From Ignavibacteriaceae bacterium (GTDB taxonomy: Bacteria; Bacteroidota; Ignavibacteria; Ignavibacteriales; Ignavibacteriaceae), in the NCBI GenBank assembly GCA_013388545.1, contig JACAFB010000010.1, positions 96,134 through 160,133 of the forward strand: 64,000 nt of DNA, given 5' to 3'. Under the pieces are notes generated by a model that was given only the letters and a program-made list of their open reading frames with translations, was not told the DNA's origin and did not search any database. Made by a program: the position numbers and the translations under genes. Shown one piece after another: positions 26,932 to 36,730 of this stretch; within the stretch, counting starts at the first letter, position 1, and each line of letters opens with the position of its first letter.

Positions 26932-28128
26932 CTACTGAAGAATTATATGGCCAAGTTTATCGCGTTTTGTTTTAAGATAGCGTTCGTTGATTTCATTGGG
27001 TGAGATTTCAATTGGCACTCTTTCAACAATTTCAAGATCATATCCTTTAAGTCCAACGATCTTTTTAGGATTATTTGTCAGCAGTTTTATTTTTCTAACG
27101 CCAAGGTCAAGTAAAATCTGTGCTCCAATTCCATAATCCCTTAAGTCCGGTTTGAAACCAAGTGCTTCATTTGCTTCAACGGTATCCTTGCCTTCATCCT
27201 GAAGTTTATATGCCAGAATTTTATTAGCCAAACCAATTCCTCTCCCTTCCTGCCGCATGTAGACAAGCACACCCGAACCATTTTTCTCAATCATCGCAAG
27301 TGAAGTATTTAATTGATCATTGCAATCGCATCGTAATGAGTGGAACACATCCCCTGTTAAACATTCTGAATGAACCCGAACCAGTACAGGTTGATCAGAT
27401 TTTATTTCACCTTTGACAAGAGCAATCTGCTTTTTGCCGTCAAGAAGATTTTTATACAAATGAAGTCTAAAATTACCAAGCTTTGTTGGGAAATGAATAT
27501 CGGTTAACTTTTCAATTAATTTTTCCGTTTTCAAACGGAAATGAATCAGATCTTTAACTGTAAGAATCTTCAGATTAAATTTCTTTGCAATTTCAATTAA
27601 CTGCGGAACCCGAGCCATTTCCCCGTTCTCTTTAAGTATTTCGCAAAGAACTCCGGCAGGTTCAAGTTTAGCAAGCCTGCAAATATCAACTGCGGCTTCT
27701 GTATGTCCTGCTCTTCTCAACACACCTTCATCAAATGCACGCAGCGGAAAAATATGACCGGGTCGTGCAAAATCTTCAGGTTTGGACTTCGGGTCAATAA
27801 GTTTTTTTATTGTGTGTGCACGATCAGAGGCTGAAATTCCTGTAGTTGTTCCCTCAATTGCATCAACTGTAACTGTAAACTGAGTACCGTGCAATGCTGA
27901 ATTTGCTTCAACCATTAGCGGAAGTTTAAGTTCATCAAGTTTTTTACCGCTTAAAGCAACACATAACATTCCTCTGCCGTTAGTAACCATAAAATTCACT
28001 ATATCGGGATTGACATATTCAGCCGCACAGATAAAATCCCCTTCGTTTTCGCGGTCTTCGTCATCAACAACGATGATAACTTTGCCAAGCTTTATTTGTT
28101 CAATTGCTTCTTCTACACTACAGAACAT
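26932..28128 (-). CDS. ribBA: Bifunctional 3,4-dihydroxy-2-butanone 4-phosphate synthase / GTP cyclohydrolase II
   Basis: Riboflavin synthesis enzyme of 398 residues. The N-terminal half makes dihydroxybutanone phosphate from ribulose 5-phosphate: [16 protein letters not shown] near residue 22, and [15 protein letters not shown] near residue 140. The C-terminal half opens [23 protein letters not shown] near residue 250 holds the three zinc cysteines, and [11 protein letters not shown] follows near residue 290. Both active sites look intact. Only 36 bases separate it from yajC, leaving no room for an FMN riboswitch. The other rib genes are not here. Confidence 0.96.
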   Translation of the reverse strand: MFCSVEEAIEQIKLGKVIIVVDDEDRENEGDFICAAEYVNPDIVNFMVTNGRGMLCVALSGKKLDELKLPLMVEANSALHGTQFTVTVDAIEGTTTGISASDRAHTIKKLIDPKSKPEDFARPGHIFPLRAFDEGVLRRAGHTEAAVDICRLAKLEPAGVLCEILKENGEMARVPQLIEIAKKFNLKILTVKDLIHFRLKTEKLIEKLTDIHFPTKLGNFRLHLYKNLLDGKKQIALVKGEIKSDQPVLVRVHSECLTGDVFHSLRCDCNDQLNTSLAMIEKNGSGVLVYMRQEGRGIGLANKILAYKLQDEGKDTVEANEALGFKPDLRDYGIGAQILLDLGVRKIKLLTNNPKKIVGLKGYDLEIVERVPIEISPNEINERYLKTKRDKLGHIILQ

Positions 28129-28164
28129 AATTAAATTTGTTTAATGATTATTCATTGATAAAAA

Positions 28165-28488
28165 TTAAGAAGCTGCTTTCTTTTCAAGCACAATGTTTAT
28201 GGCACTTCTTTCAACTTTAACTTTTACGTTATCAGCAATTTGCAAAAGGACAGATTTATCTTCAATACCGGCGATTGTTCCGTGAATTCCGCCGCTTGTA
28301 ACTACTTTATCACCCTTCTCAAGTGCTGCAAGCATCTTATCACGTTCTTTTGCTCTTTTTTGCTGAGGTCTGATTATCATAAAATAAAATATTAAAAAGA
28401 TAGCCGCAAACATTATTATAGTGCTCATTAGTTGAGCTCCGCCGCCATTTCCGCTAGCAGGCTGACCAAATGCTAATAATAGTTCCAA
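28165..28488 (-). CDS. yajC: Preprotein translocase auxiliary subunit YajC
   Basis: A 107-residue single-pass membrane protein of the SecDF-YajC complex. The helix IIMFAAIFLIFYFMII leads into RPQQKRAKERDKMLAALEKGDKVVT, and GGIHGTIAGI follows, which are all diagnostic. It sits directly downstream of tgt, the standard tgt-yajC order seen in many bacteria. secD and secF are not next to it here; ribBA follows instead. Confidence 0.95.
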   Translation of the reverse strand: MELLLAFGQPASGNGGGAQLMSTIIMFAAIFLIFYFMIIRPQQKRAKERDKMLAALEKGDKVVTSGGIHGTIAGIEDKSVLLQIADNVKVKVERSAINIVLEKKAAS

Positions 28489-29694
28489 TTATTCCTCCAG
28501 AGAATTTTTATTTATTGAAATTTTGTTAATTATATTTTTTTTCCATTCAGAAAAGTTATCAATTAAAATCTGATTTCTTGCCTCGCCAACCAGGTCTAAA
28601 TAGAACCGGAGATTATGAATGCTTGCCAGTTCAAGAGCAAGAATTTCACCGGAAATAAACAGGTGTCTTAAATATCCTCTCGAATAATTCCTGCAAGTGT
28701 AGCAGCCGCAATTTTCATCAACCGGAACGAATTCGTCTTTATATCGGGCATTACGCATTGACAGAATACCGTTTGAAGTGAACAAATATGCATTTCGTGC
28801 ATTTCTTGTAGGCATAACACAATCGAACATATCTACTCCCCTCTCAATTGCTTCAAGAATATTTTCAGGTCTGCCAACTCCCATCAGGTATTTTGGTCTG
28901 TCATCGGGCATCAAATCAGTTGTAAAATCAACAATATTGTACAAAGTTTCTATAGGTTCACCCACTGCCAATCCACCGATTGCATAACCGTCAAAATTAA
29001 GCCGGGTTATATCTTTTGCTGAAAGCTCCCTCAGTTCGGGATAAACACTTCCCTGAATTATTCCGAATTGATATTGATCAAACCCATAAAATCCAACTGA
29101 TGATTCAAAAGCTGTCCTGTTTTTTACAGCCCACTCCGATGTAAGCGATGTAGACTTTTGAGCATACTCAAACTCACAGGGATAAGGTGTACATTCATCG
29201 AGCACCATCATTATATCTGAGCCGATGCTTCTTTGAATTGCAACAACTTTTTCAGGAGTAAAGAAATGTTTTGAACCATCAAGATGTGATCTGAATTCTA
29301 CTCCATCGGGTTTTAGTTTCCGCAGTTCCGATAAGCTAAAAACCTGGTAACCGCCACTGTCAGTTAGAATCGGTTTTTCCCAATTCATAAACTTGTGCAA
29401 ACCGCCGGCTTTTTCGAGTGTGTCAGTTCCCGGCCTCAAATACAAATGATAAGTATTAGAAAGAACAATTTGAGCATGTATTTCACTTTCCAGGAAAAAC
29501 TGATTTACAGCTTTTACAGTACCCTGAGTTCCAACAGGCATGAAAATCGGTGTTTCAACTCGTCCGTGTGAGGTTTCAAAATATCCTGCTCTGGCTTTAC
29601 AATCCCTGGCTTTTTTATCAACTCTGAACTTTAACAATCTTAAGCTTTTTGTTTTTTGAAAACTAAATTTATAATAATCAGTTTCAAGTACCAA
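28489..29694 (-). CDS. tgt: Queuine tRNA-ribosyltransferase
   Basis: Tgt exchanges guanine for a queuine precursor in the wobble position of GUN anticodons. The protein has ETPIFMPVGTQGTVK, the base-binding aspartate in LTDSGGYQVFSL, GGLAVGEP, the nucleophile aspartate in FDCVMPTRNAR, and the zinc site CGCYTC with a later histidine in ASIHNL. With the TTG at 29694 it is 401 residues, about 20 longer than usual. A TTG nineteen codons later (29637) gives the more typical start LKFRVDKKARD, but neither has a strong binding site. Confidence 0.94.
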   Translation of the reverse strand: MVLETDYYKFSFQKTKSLRLLKFRVDKKARDCKARAGYFETSHGRVETPIFMPVGTQGTVKAVNQFFLESEIHAQIVLSNTYHLYLRPGTDTLEKAGGLHKFMNWEKPILTDSGGYQVFSLSELRKLKPDGVEFRSHLDGSKHFFTPEKVVAIQRSIGSDIMMVLDECTPYPCEFEYAQKSTSLTSEWAVKNRTAFESSVGFYGFDQYQFGIIQGSVYPELRELSAKDITRLNFDGYAIGGLAVGEPIETLYNIVDFTTDLMPDDRPKYLMGVGRPENILEAIERGVDMFDCVMPTRNARNAYLFTSNGILSMRNARYKDEFVPVDENCGCYTCRNYSRGYLRHLFISGEILALELASIHNLRFYLDLVGEARNQILIDNFSEWKKNIINKISINKNSLEE

Positions 29695-29725
29695 GTTAGA
29701 TCAGGGCAATAGCCCGGCCTAATTA

Positions 29726-30121
29726 TTAAATAAATCTGCTAAGCTCTTCTTCCGTAGGAATTCTGCAAGTATCCCTTTTCCCAAAAATTCTATAACGATT
29801 TTTAGCAATAATGTCATAAAAGAAATCACGGATAAAATTTGGGAAGATTATTAGCGGGTATAAAATCCTGAATAATCCCCTCAAATCTTTTGCAACTAAA
29901 AGTGCTGCGGTGGATTTTTTATAGAAACGGTCACCATCAATTAGTATGAAAGAAGAAAACTCTTCGGTTGACAGATTAAATTTTAAGAGTAAATTTTTCC
30001 CTGTATCTGACTGAAGAGGAGCGAACTTGAATATTTTTCTTTTATCATTTGCCAGAATAACATTAACCCAGAAATTGCAAAAGTTGCAAACACCATCGAA
30101 GAGGATAATTTTTTCGGTCAT
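29726..30121 (-). CDS. DCC family thiol-disulfide-like protein (DUF393)
   Basis: A 131-residue protein with the name-giving motif near the N-terminus: ILFDGVCNFCNFWVN at residues 6-20, holding the C-x2-C pair. The rest follows the family pattern (FKFAPLQSDTGKNLL, then YKKSTAALLVAKDL and RNRYRIFGKRDTC). The fold is thioredoxin-like and a redox role is assumed, but no substrate is established. It is six bases after the CNNM/CorC-type gene and could be cotranscribed with it. Confidence 0.88.
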   Translation of the reverse strand: MTEKIILFDGVCNFCNFWVNVILANDKRKIFKFAPLQSDTGKNLLLKFNLSTEEFSSFILIDGDRFYKKSTAALLVAKDLRGLFRILYPLIIFPNFIRDFFYDIIAKNRYRIFGKRDTCRIPTEEELSRFI

Positions 30122-30127
30122 TTAAAA

Positions 30128-31342
30128 TCAATCACCCGTTTTGGAAAGCTTTACCAATTCAATTTTGGTTGAGGTTGCCCTGATAATATTAATGCTAAAT
30201 TTGTCGAGCTGAATGATTTCTCCGTTTTGAGGTATTCTTGATAAATGATCAGTAACAAACCCTCCGATAGTTTCATATTCGCCCTCGGGCAAACCCAGAT
30301 TAAATTTTTCATTTATGAAGTCAATTTCAACTTTACCACTGATAATGAATGAATCACCAGAAACCCGCTTGCATATATATTCCTCTACATCATATTCATC
30401 TTTTATTTCCCCGAATAATTCCTCAACAAGATCTTCTGTTGTTATCAATCCTGCGGTGCCGCCGAATTCATCAATAACAATTGCTATTGAAATCTCTTTC
30501 TTTAAAAATTCATTGAGCGTTTCAAGGCTTCTTTTGGTTTCGGGAATGAAAACAACTTCGCGGATTATACTCTGAAGATTTTCAGGCATCTTGAATAAAT
30601 CTCTTGCAAGAATAACTCCCTTAATGTTGTCGAGATTATCTTCATAAACGGGAAGCTTTGAATAGCCGGAATCAATAAATATTCCGATTATTTCAGCAAT
30701 GGTTTGATCTGATTCTACTCCTACAATTTCAGTTCGGGGACGCATAACTTCATACACGCGCTGATCACTAAGACCGGAAATTCTGGTGATGATATCTTTT
30801 TCTTTTTTATTTATGAAGTTAAATGAATCGCTTTCTTTAGTTAGAATTTCACTCTCTTCTTTCAAAGAGGAAAACTCAACAACTTCTTTTCTCAAACTAA
30901 AAATTCTGAAAAATACATTGGATACAACAGAAATCAATTTTATTAACGGACTAAGAGCTACAGAAAAAAATCTTAAGACCAAAGCAGAAATTTTTTCATT
31001 AAAAATTCCGGCAAATATTTTTGGAATAAATAACTGAACAATAAGAATGATCAAGGAGGTTAGTAAAATGACTATAAAATAGTTAAGCTGAAAAAATGTG
31101 CCGAAAATCAGAAGACTTAATACTGCAATGCTGAGATTCATTACCGCTAATGAGCTAAACTTAGTATAAAGAAGTTGAAATGGGTTTTTCAGGAAATATT
31201 CAACAGCGAAAGAGGAAAAATTTTTCTTTTGAATTATTTCACTGATCTTTGACTTTCCGAGCGCAAGAAAAGAAATTTCAGCACTAATAAAAAATGCAGA
31301 CGTGAAAAGAAGAATTAAAGCAAAAATTATCTCTGTAAGCAT
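30128..31342 (-). CDS. CNNM/CorC-type membrane protein with paired CBS domains
   Basis: A 404-residue protein of the HlyC/CorC family, linked to magnesium or cobalt transport. The N-terminal DUF21/CNNM domain has three to four membrane helices (about residues 1-140). Two CBS domains follow, starting with VYEVMRPRTEIVGVE near residue 203. The CorC_HlyC domain closes the protein from about residue 325. GldE, a gliding-motility relative in Bacteroidota, has the same layout, but I cannot distinguish the two. Its start overlaps the preceding lipoprotein stop by one base. Confidence 0.88.
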   Translation of the reverse strand: MLTEIIFALILLFTSAFFISAEISFLALGKSKISEIIQKKNFSSFAVEYFLKNPFQLLYTKFSSLAVMNLSIAVLSLLIFGTFFQLNYFIVILLTSLIILIVQLFIPKIFAGIFNEKISALVLRFFSVALSPLIKLISVVSNVFFRIFSLRKEVVEFSSLKEESEILTKESDSFNFINKKEKDIITRISGLSDQRVYEVMRPRTEIVGVESDQTIAEIIGIFIDSGYSKLPVYEDNLDNIKGVILARDLFKMPENLQSIIREVVFIPETKRSLETLNEFLKKEISIAIVIDEFGGTAGLITTEDLVEELFGEIKDEYDVEEYICKRVSGDSFIISGKVEIDFINEKFNLGLPEGEYETIGGFVTDHLSRIPQNGEIIQLDKFSINIIRATSTKIELVKLSKTGD

Positions 31343-31806
31343 TAGTAAGCCCGTTCAAGTTTTACAGTTCTGTTCAACAAAACCGATTGCTTACTTCCTG
31401 CAGATAATTTCAGTGACACTTTTACAGAATCTGAATCAAGAATTTCATTCTTAATTTTCATTTCATCCTTTGAATAAAAATCAATCATTATTTTCCCATC
31501 TTTCTCGTGTCTGTTTAACTCAGGAATAAAGGCATAAACTGGCTTCATGTCTTTAAAGATGAGAATTTCCTCAACCAAAAACGACTTTATTTCATCCAAT
31601 GAATCAGGAATTACCGAGATTGTACCGGAAACATGAAACGAACCCGGACCACCCGGCATCAGGTTTAACCAGGCATTAAGCATTTCAATTTTTACTTCAG
31701 GCAAATTTTTATCTTTAATGATTTGGGTGGTTGTACAGCACCCGGGAAAAAATGAAAAGATCATAAATAACCCGGCACAACAGCTAAATAGAGATAATCT
31801 ATTCAT
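31342..31806 (-). CDS. Small lipoprotein of unknown function
   Basis: A 154-residue protein with a signal peptide ending in FFPGC, cysteine near residue 23, followed by a second cysteine. The mature domain is beta-rich (GSFHVSGTISVIPDSL, KVSLKLSAGSKQSVLLNRTVKL) and could be an immunoglobulin-like sandwich. I do not recognise the family. It lies between a prenyltransferase gene and the CorC-type gene with one- to two-base spacing, so the three are probably translated from one message. Confidence 0.75.
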   Translation of the reverse strand: MNRLSLFSCCAGLFMIFSFFPGCCTTTQIIKDKNLPEVKIEMLNAWLNLMPGGPGSFHVSGTISVIPDSLDEIKSFLVEEILIFKDMKPVYAFIPELNRHEKDGKIMIDFYSKDEMKIKNEILDSDSVKVSLKLSAGSKQSVLLNRTVKLERAY

Positions 31807-31807
31807 T

Positions 31808-32686
31808 TCACAATTTGAAATAGATTATGTTAAAAGTAATAATTATATAAAGCAGCACAGTAATAATCATCGGGAGATCACTCAACATTATTTTGGTTGT
31901 GTTCTCTCCCTCATCTTTAAGGTAAACAAGATACATATAGCGAAAGATACCGAAAACAACGAAAGGGGTAGTATAGATTAAATGCTCAGTTTCAAAAATC
32001 AAAATTGTGCGATCGGCAACTGTATAAAGAGCATAACAAATTATTACCCCTGCAGCAGCGATTGTTGAAATCTGATCTGCAAAATTGATTGAGTATTGAG
32101 ATAAAACTTTTCGTGTTACTCCGGAAGAATTCTCAGTAACCAGGTTCAGTTCTGAATGACGTTTCATAACACCAAGGAAAAGAGAAATGAACATTGTTGT
32201 CAAAATAAGCCAGCTTGAAATTTCAACATTGATTATAAAAGCTCCGGCTAAAACTCTTAGCGAAAATCCAGCCGCTATACTGAAAATATCAAGTATGACC
32301 AAGTGCTTCAGAAAAAACGAATAAAGTACATTCAATGATATAAACAGCAAAACTGTTACGGCAAATTTAAGATCGAAGAAAGGTAAAGTGGCTGCAATAG
32401 TAATTACTAGAATTGCAACGAGAATAAATGCTGTTGATTTACTTACTTTGCCCGAAGCGAGCGGCCTGTTTTTTTTAAATGGATGTGCTCTGTCTGCCTC
32501 AATATCAATTAAATCATTGATCACATAAATCAGGCTTGATGAAAAACAAAGAATAAAGAACCCGTAAAGTGTGTAAAGAAAATCATAGTTTACAAACAGA
32601 TGTTTCGAAAACAGAATCGGAACAAACACAAACAAATTCTTAATCCATTGAGGTAATCGAATTAATTTTATGATTTCAATGCTCAT
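31808..32686 (-). CDS. UbiA-family prenyltransferase, decaprenyl-phosphate phosphoribosyltransferase-like
   Basis: A 292-residue protein with eight to nine membrane helices. The first aspartate motif lies in NDLIDIEADRAHPFKKNRPLASG near residues 57-80, the form seen in DPPR synthases, which join PRPP to a polyprenyl phosphate to start the decaprenyl-phospho-arabinose route. The early RLPQWIKNLFVFVPILFS is also typical of that group. The oxidase/reductase partners DprE1 and DprE2 are not in this window, so the end product is uncertain. The start shares a base with the end of the mutase gene. Confidence 0.82.
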   Translation of the reverse strand: MSIEIIKLIRLPQWIKNLFVFVPILFSKHLFVNYDFLYTLYGFFILCFSSSLIYVINDLIDIEADRAHPFKKNRPLASGKVSKSTAFILVAILVITIAATLPFFDLKFAVTVLLFISLNVLYSFFLKHLVILDIFSIAAGFSLRVLAGAFIINVEISSWLILTTMFISLFLGVMKRHSELNLVTENSSGVTRKVLSQYSINFADQISTIAAAGVIICYALYTVADRTILIFETEHLIYTTPFVVFGIFRYMYLVYLKDEGENTTKIMLSDLPMIITVLLYIIITFNIIYFKL

Positions 32687-34341
32687 CAGAAAACCGCCAC
32701 TTCTTCATATACTCCAAATACTTCTTTCAGCACGCCAATCATTTCACCAAGAGTAACGTAATTGTGGGCTGCTTTTATTAATACAGGCATCAGATTAGCT
32801 CCATCAATTGCTGCAGTCTGAATTTCTTTCAAGCTTTCCTGAACAGCTTTTTGATTTCTCGATTGACGAAGCTCGGCAATTCTTTTACGTTGAATTTTTT
32901 CAACTTCGGGTGAAACAACAAGTATCGGAATTTCAATCTGTTCGCCTTCTTCCACAAACTCATTTACGCCAACTATAAATTTTTCTTTTCTCTCAATTTC
33001 TTTTTGATATCTATAAGCAGCGTCTGCAATCTGTTTTTGAAAATATCCCATTTCAATAGCCTGGATAACGCCACCAAGAGAATCAATCTCAGCAAAAATC
33101 TGGTTAGCTTCCTTTTCCATTTTATACGTTAATGATTCAACAAAATAACTTCCTCCCAGAGGATCAACAGTGTTAATGACCCCGGTTTCAAATGCAATTA
33201 ACTGCTGAGTTCTTAATGCAATTTTAACAGCCTTTTCACTCGGGAGTGCGAGTGTTTCATCCATCGAATTTGTGTGAAGAGACTGTGTGCCTCCGAGCAC
33301 TCCTGCAAGCGCCTGGAAAGCAGTTCTTATTATATTGTTCTCCGGCTGCTGTGCCGTTAGAGTACATCCAGCAGTTTGAGTATGAAATCTAAGCCACCAG
33401 CTTCTGGGATTTTTAGCCTTATATTTTTCCTTCATTCTTTTTGCGAAAATTTTTCTTGCTGCCCTGAACTTTGCAATCTCTTCAAAAAAATCCAGATGAG
33501 AATTAAAGAAGAAAGATATTCTTGGGGCAAAATCATCAACGTTCATTCCCCTCTCAATGCATGCTTCAATGTAGGCAAATCCATCCGCAAGAGTGTAAGC
33601 TAACTCTTGAACTGCAGTGGAACCGGCTTCACGAATGTGATAACCGCTTACTGAAACCGGATTCCATTGAGGAACTTCTTTCGAACAGTAGTCAATCATG
33701 TCAACAATTATTCTCATCGAGGGTCGCGGCGGGAAAATATATTCCTTCTGAGCTATGTATTCCTTTAAAATGTCATTTTGAAGCGTACCCCGAAGTTCTG
33801 ATAATTCAACTCCCTGTTTCTGAGCGTTGGCAAGATAAAAAGCAAAAATCATAGCAGCGGGAGAATTTATGGTCATTGAAGTTGAAACTTTGTCTAAAGG
33901 AATTTTATTAAACAGCGTTTCCATATCCATCAACGAGGAAATTGACACACCGCAAATTCCAACTTCACCTTCACTCATTTCTGCATCTGAGTCCCAGCCC
34001 ATCAAAGTTGGAAGGTCAAATGCAACTGACAGCCCGGTTTGGCCGTGGTTCAATAAATAATGGAATCTTTGGTTTGTATCTTCAGGAGAACCAAATCCTG
34101 CAAACTGTCGCATAGTCCATATCTTCCCACGATAACCGTTAGCATGAATTCCTCTTGTAAAAGGATATTCTCCGGGAAAACCTATTTCACTCAAATAGTT
34201 TATGTGTTCAATATCTTCAGGATCATAGAGTTCTTTAACCGGTTCACCGCTGACAGTTGTGAATTTCATTCCAGTGCTTTTTGCAGAAGATGCATTTTTT
34301 TGAAATTCTTTTTTCCGCTTTAAAAATTCTTTGTCTGTCAT
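32686..34341 (-). CDS. Acyl-CoA mutase large subunit (methylmalonyl-CoA mutase family) without B12-binding domain
   Basis: A 551-residue TIM-barrel protein of the adenosylcobalamin mutases. The start of the barrel is [20 protein letters not shown], followed by [13 protein letters not shown] and [17 protein letters not shown]. Later blocks are [40 protein letters not shown] and [11 protein letters not shown]. The cobalamin-binding domain is absent, so a separate small subunit is needed; none is in this window. In true methylmalonyl-CoA mutases the first block reads YPTMY, with a substrate-contacting tyrosine; here it is HANGY. The substrate may therefore be another acyl-CoA such as isobutyryl-CoA. 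That last point is inference. Confidence 0.87.
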   Translation of the reverse strand: MTDKEFLKRKKEFQKNASSAKSTGMKFTTVSGEPVKELYDPEDIEHINYLSEIGFPGEYPFTRGIHANGYRGKIWTMRQFAGFGSPEDTNQRFHYLLNHGQTGLSVAFDLPTLMGWDSDAEMSEGEVGICGVSISSLMDMETLFNKIPLDKVSTSMTINSPAAMIFAFYLANAQKQGVELSELRGTLQNDILKEYIAQKEYIFPPRPSMRIIVDMIDYCSKEVPQWNPVSVSGYHIREAGSTAVQELAYTLADGFAYIEACIERGMNVDDFAPRISFFFNSHLDFFEEIAKFRAARKIFAKRMKEKYKAKNPRSWWLRFHTQTAGCTLTAQQPENNIIRTAFQALAGVLGGTQSLHTNSMDETLALPSEKAVKIALRTQQLIAFETGVINTVDPLGGSYFVESLTYKMEKEANQIFAEIDSLGGVIQAIEMGYFQKQIADAAYRYQKEIERKEKFIVGVNEFVEEGEQIEIPILVVSPEVEKIQRKRIAELRQSRNQKAVQESLKEIQTAAIDGANLMPVLIKAAHNYVTLGEMIGVLKEVFGVYEEVAVF

Positions 34342-34394
34342 AATTCTCCTCTAAAATACAGTAATTTTTATAGTAAAAATATTTCTTTTAGAAA

Positions 34395-36248
34395 TCAGGT
34401 TCTACCAAATCTTCTATCAAATTCATCAAGAGAAATTTTTATCACAATCGGTCTTCCATGAGGGCAGACATAAGGCATTGATGTGGCGAACAACTGATCG
34501 ATGAGTAATCTCATTTCTCTTTCAGTTAGTCTGTCACCGGCTTTTATTGAAGCTTTGCATGAATATGATTTAGCGATATTATCCCTCTCCTCAAGATTCT
34601 TTTCCCGCTGATTAGTCGCGTATTCTTCAAGAATTTCATTAAGTACTTTCTCCTCAGAACCGGATTTAATATCATCCGGAACACCCTCAATCACAATTGT
34701 ATTCTTTCCAAAAAATTTAATCTCGAAGCCAAGTTTTACAAGGTACTGATTGATCTCTTTAAGTATCGCATAGCGTGCCGGGTCCATTTGAACTGTTCTT
34801 GGAAACAGAAGCTGCTGTGAAAAGGGCATGTCTGCTTCAAGTCTTTTTAATGTTTTTTCATAAAGAATTCTCTCGTGAGCAACGTGCTGATCAATAATCA
34901 TCAAACCGGATTTAATCTGCGAAAGTAAATACTTGTTGTGAAGTTGAATAATAAAAGGTGTATCACTTTGCTCGGTTGAAGTTCTAACCATCGGGGCCTG
35001 TAATTTATCCGGAGGAACGGCTTCAAATGAAAAGGGATGTTTAACTTCTTTTTTTGCTTCCGTAATTTCATCCGGAACTGCCTGAAAGATTAAATCAATT
35101 GCTTTATCAGAAAGATTAATATTTCTGAAAGACTGCTGGCCTTTAAAGCCCGGTCTATCCGAAAAATCGTTTTTATCAGTCCTGCGAAATGGATTAAAAC
35201 TAAGCGTTTCCTTTTCGGATTGGTTTGCATTCAATTGCATATCTGGCACAAGGTCATAAGTTGCAAGACTTTTTTTCACTACAGCAAGAATGAAATTATA
35301 AATATCCTTTTCGTCATCAAACCTTACTTCAAGTTTTGAAGGATGAATATTGACATCAATTTTTTTAGGATCGACTTCCAGAAAAAGTACGAAGAAAGGA
35401 TAATCACCTTTCTCAAGAATATTTTCATAAGCATTAAATACTGCGTGATTGAGATTTTTATTTATAACAAATCTTGAATTCAGGAAAAAATATTGTTCAC
35501 CTTTACTTTTTCTTAATAGTGTTGGTTTGCCAACATAACCATAAATTGAAAGGTAATCTGTTCTTTCTTCAACCGGGATTAAAGCATCGATCATATTGTC
35601 TGCAAATATATCAGCAATACGTTTTTCAAGATTGCCTGATTGAAAGTCATAGATCAGTTCATCATCATTATAAAACTTAAAGCTTATATCATAGTGACTG
35701 AGAGAGATTTTCTTAAATACATCTATTATATGTTTCAGCTCGGTTGCATTTGACTTTAAAAAATTTCTTCGTGCAGGAGTGTTGTAGAAAAGATTCTTAA
35801 CAATAACGCAAGTCCCTTTGGGGAAAGAACCTTTTTCTTTAACCAACTTGCCATAATCATCGAACTTAATCAACGTTCCAAACTCCTGATCCATGGTTTC
35901 AGTTCTTATCTCAAGCTGACTAACAGCCGCAATAGAACTTAATGCTTCGCCCCTGAAGCCGAGAGTATTTATTGCTTCGAGATCTTCGTAAGAGGATATT
36001 TTACTTGTAGCGTGTTTTTGAATGCAAATAAGTACATCGGCCTCATTCATTCCAATTCCATCATCACAGACCTGGATTAATGACTTACCTGCATTTTTAA
36101 TTATAAGTTCAATATTCTTCGCGGCTGCATCAATAGAATTTTCAAGAAGCTCCTTTGCGACTGATTCGGGTCTTTGAACAACTTCACCAGCAGCAATTTT
36201 ATTAGCGATGTTCTCCGGCAATATGTGAATTTTATTCTGGTTATTCAT
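34395..36248 (-). CDS. mutL: DNA mismatch repair protein MutL with endonuclease motifs
   Basis: MutL couples MutS mismatch recognition to strand incision. The N-terminal GHKL ATPase is complete: ELLENSIDAAAKNIEL near residue 34, CDDGIGM near residue 60, and GFRGEALSSIA near residue 94. The C-terminal domain carries the metal-binding endonuclease motif DQHVAHERILYE near residue 450, the SCKASIKAGD motif, and CPHGRP near the end. This is therefore the nicking type used by bacteria without MutH. At 617 residues it is normal. mutS is not in this window. Confidence 0.96.
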   Translation of the reverse strand: MNNQNKIHILPENIANKIAAGEVVQRPESVAKELLENSIDAAAKNIELIIKNAGKSLIQVCDDGIGMNEADVLICIQKHATSKISSYEDLEAINTLGFRGEALSSIAAVSQLEIRTETMDQEFGTLIKFDDYGKLVKEKGSFPKGTCVIVKNLFYNTPARRNFLKSNATELKHIIDVFKKISLSHYDISFKFYNDDELIYDFQSGNLEKRIADIFADNMIDALIPVEERTDYLSIYGYVGKPTLLRKSKGEQYFFLNSRFVINKNLNHAVFNAYENILEKGDYPFFVLFLEVDPKKIDVNIHPSKLEVRFDDEKDIYNFILAVVKKSLATYDLVPDMQLNANQSEKETLSFNPFRRTDKNDFSDRPGFKGQQSFRNINLSDKAIDLIFQAVPDEITEAKKEVKHPFSFEAVPPDKLQAPMVRTSTEQSDTPFIIQLHNKYLLSQIKSGLMIIDQHVAHERILYEKTLKRLEADMPFSQQLLFPRTVQMDPARYAILKEINQYLVKLGFEIKFFGKNTIVIEGVPDDIKSGSEEKVLNEILEEYATNQREKNLEERDNIAKSYSCKASIKAGDRLTEREMRLLIDQLFATSMPYVCPHGRPIVIKISLDEFDRRFGRT

Positions 36249-36250
36249 TT

Positions 36251-36730
36251 TTACTTTCTAACATAATGAACAACTTCGAATTTTTCCCTTTTCGAGGTTG
36301 ATTTAATTTCCCAATCGTTTTTGTCAAATTCAGGGAAATAGACATCGCCCTCAGCATCAAAATCAAGATGTGAAAGTATCATTTCATCGGAAAGAGAAAT
36401 ACTTTGGCTGTAAATCTCACCTCCGCCAATAATAAATATTTTTTCAAAATGATTTTCATTACAATATTTTATTGCACTAATAAGGTCATTAAAAACCTTA
36501 AGAGATTCAGCTTTTAATTTAATATTTCTATTTCGTGTAATCACGATATTCAATCTACCCGAAAGAGGTTTGCCAAGAGTTTCAAAAGTTTTTCTTCCCA
36601 TTATTACAGGAAATCCAAAAGTAGTTTCTTTAAAGTGCCGGAACTCTTCTTTAATATGCCAGGGCATTTTTCCGTTTGACAACCCGATGACTCCGTTTTT
36701 AGACACTGCTGCAATAATAATAACTTTCAA
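36251..36730 (-). CDS. folA: Dihydrofolate reductase
   Basis: The enzyme reduces dihydrofolate with NADPH. The 159-residue protein has IIAAVSKNGVIGLSNGKMPW near the N-terminus, HFKETTFGFPVIMGRKTFETLG near residue 31-52, RLNIVITRN, and IIGGGEIYSQSI near residue 100. It overlaps thyA by four bases and follows it, a common pairing because thymidylate synthase makes dihydrofolate. mutL follows after two bases. Confidence 0.96.
   Translation of the reverse strand: MKVIIIAAVSKNGVIGLSNGKMPWHIKEEFRHFKETTFGFPVIMGRKTFETLGKPLSGRLNIVITRNRNIKLKAESLKVFNDLISAIKYCNENHFEKIFIIGGGEIYSQSISLSDEMILSHLDFDAEGDVYFPEFDKNDWEIKSTSKREKFEVVHYVRK

Noticed and set aside
28129..28164. Possible FMN riboswitch before ribBA
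   Set aside because: Only 36 bases separate yajC and ribBA, too short for the RFN element, and none of its conserved segments is visible.
33522..33854. 110-codon frame opposite the mutase gene
   Set aside because: Antisense shadow of a strongly conserved gene with no binding site and no recognisable family.
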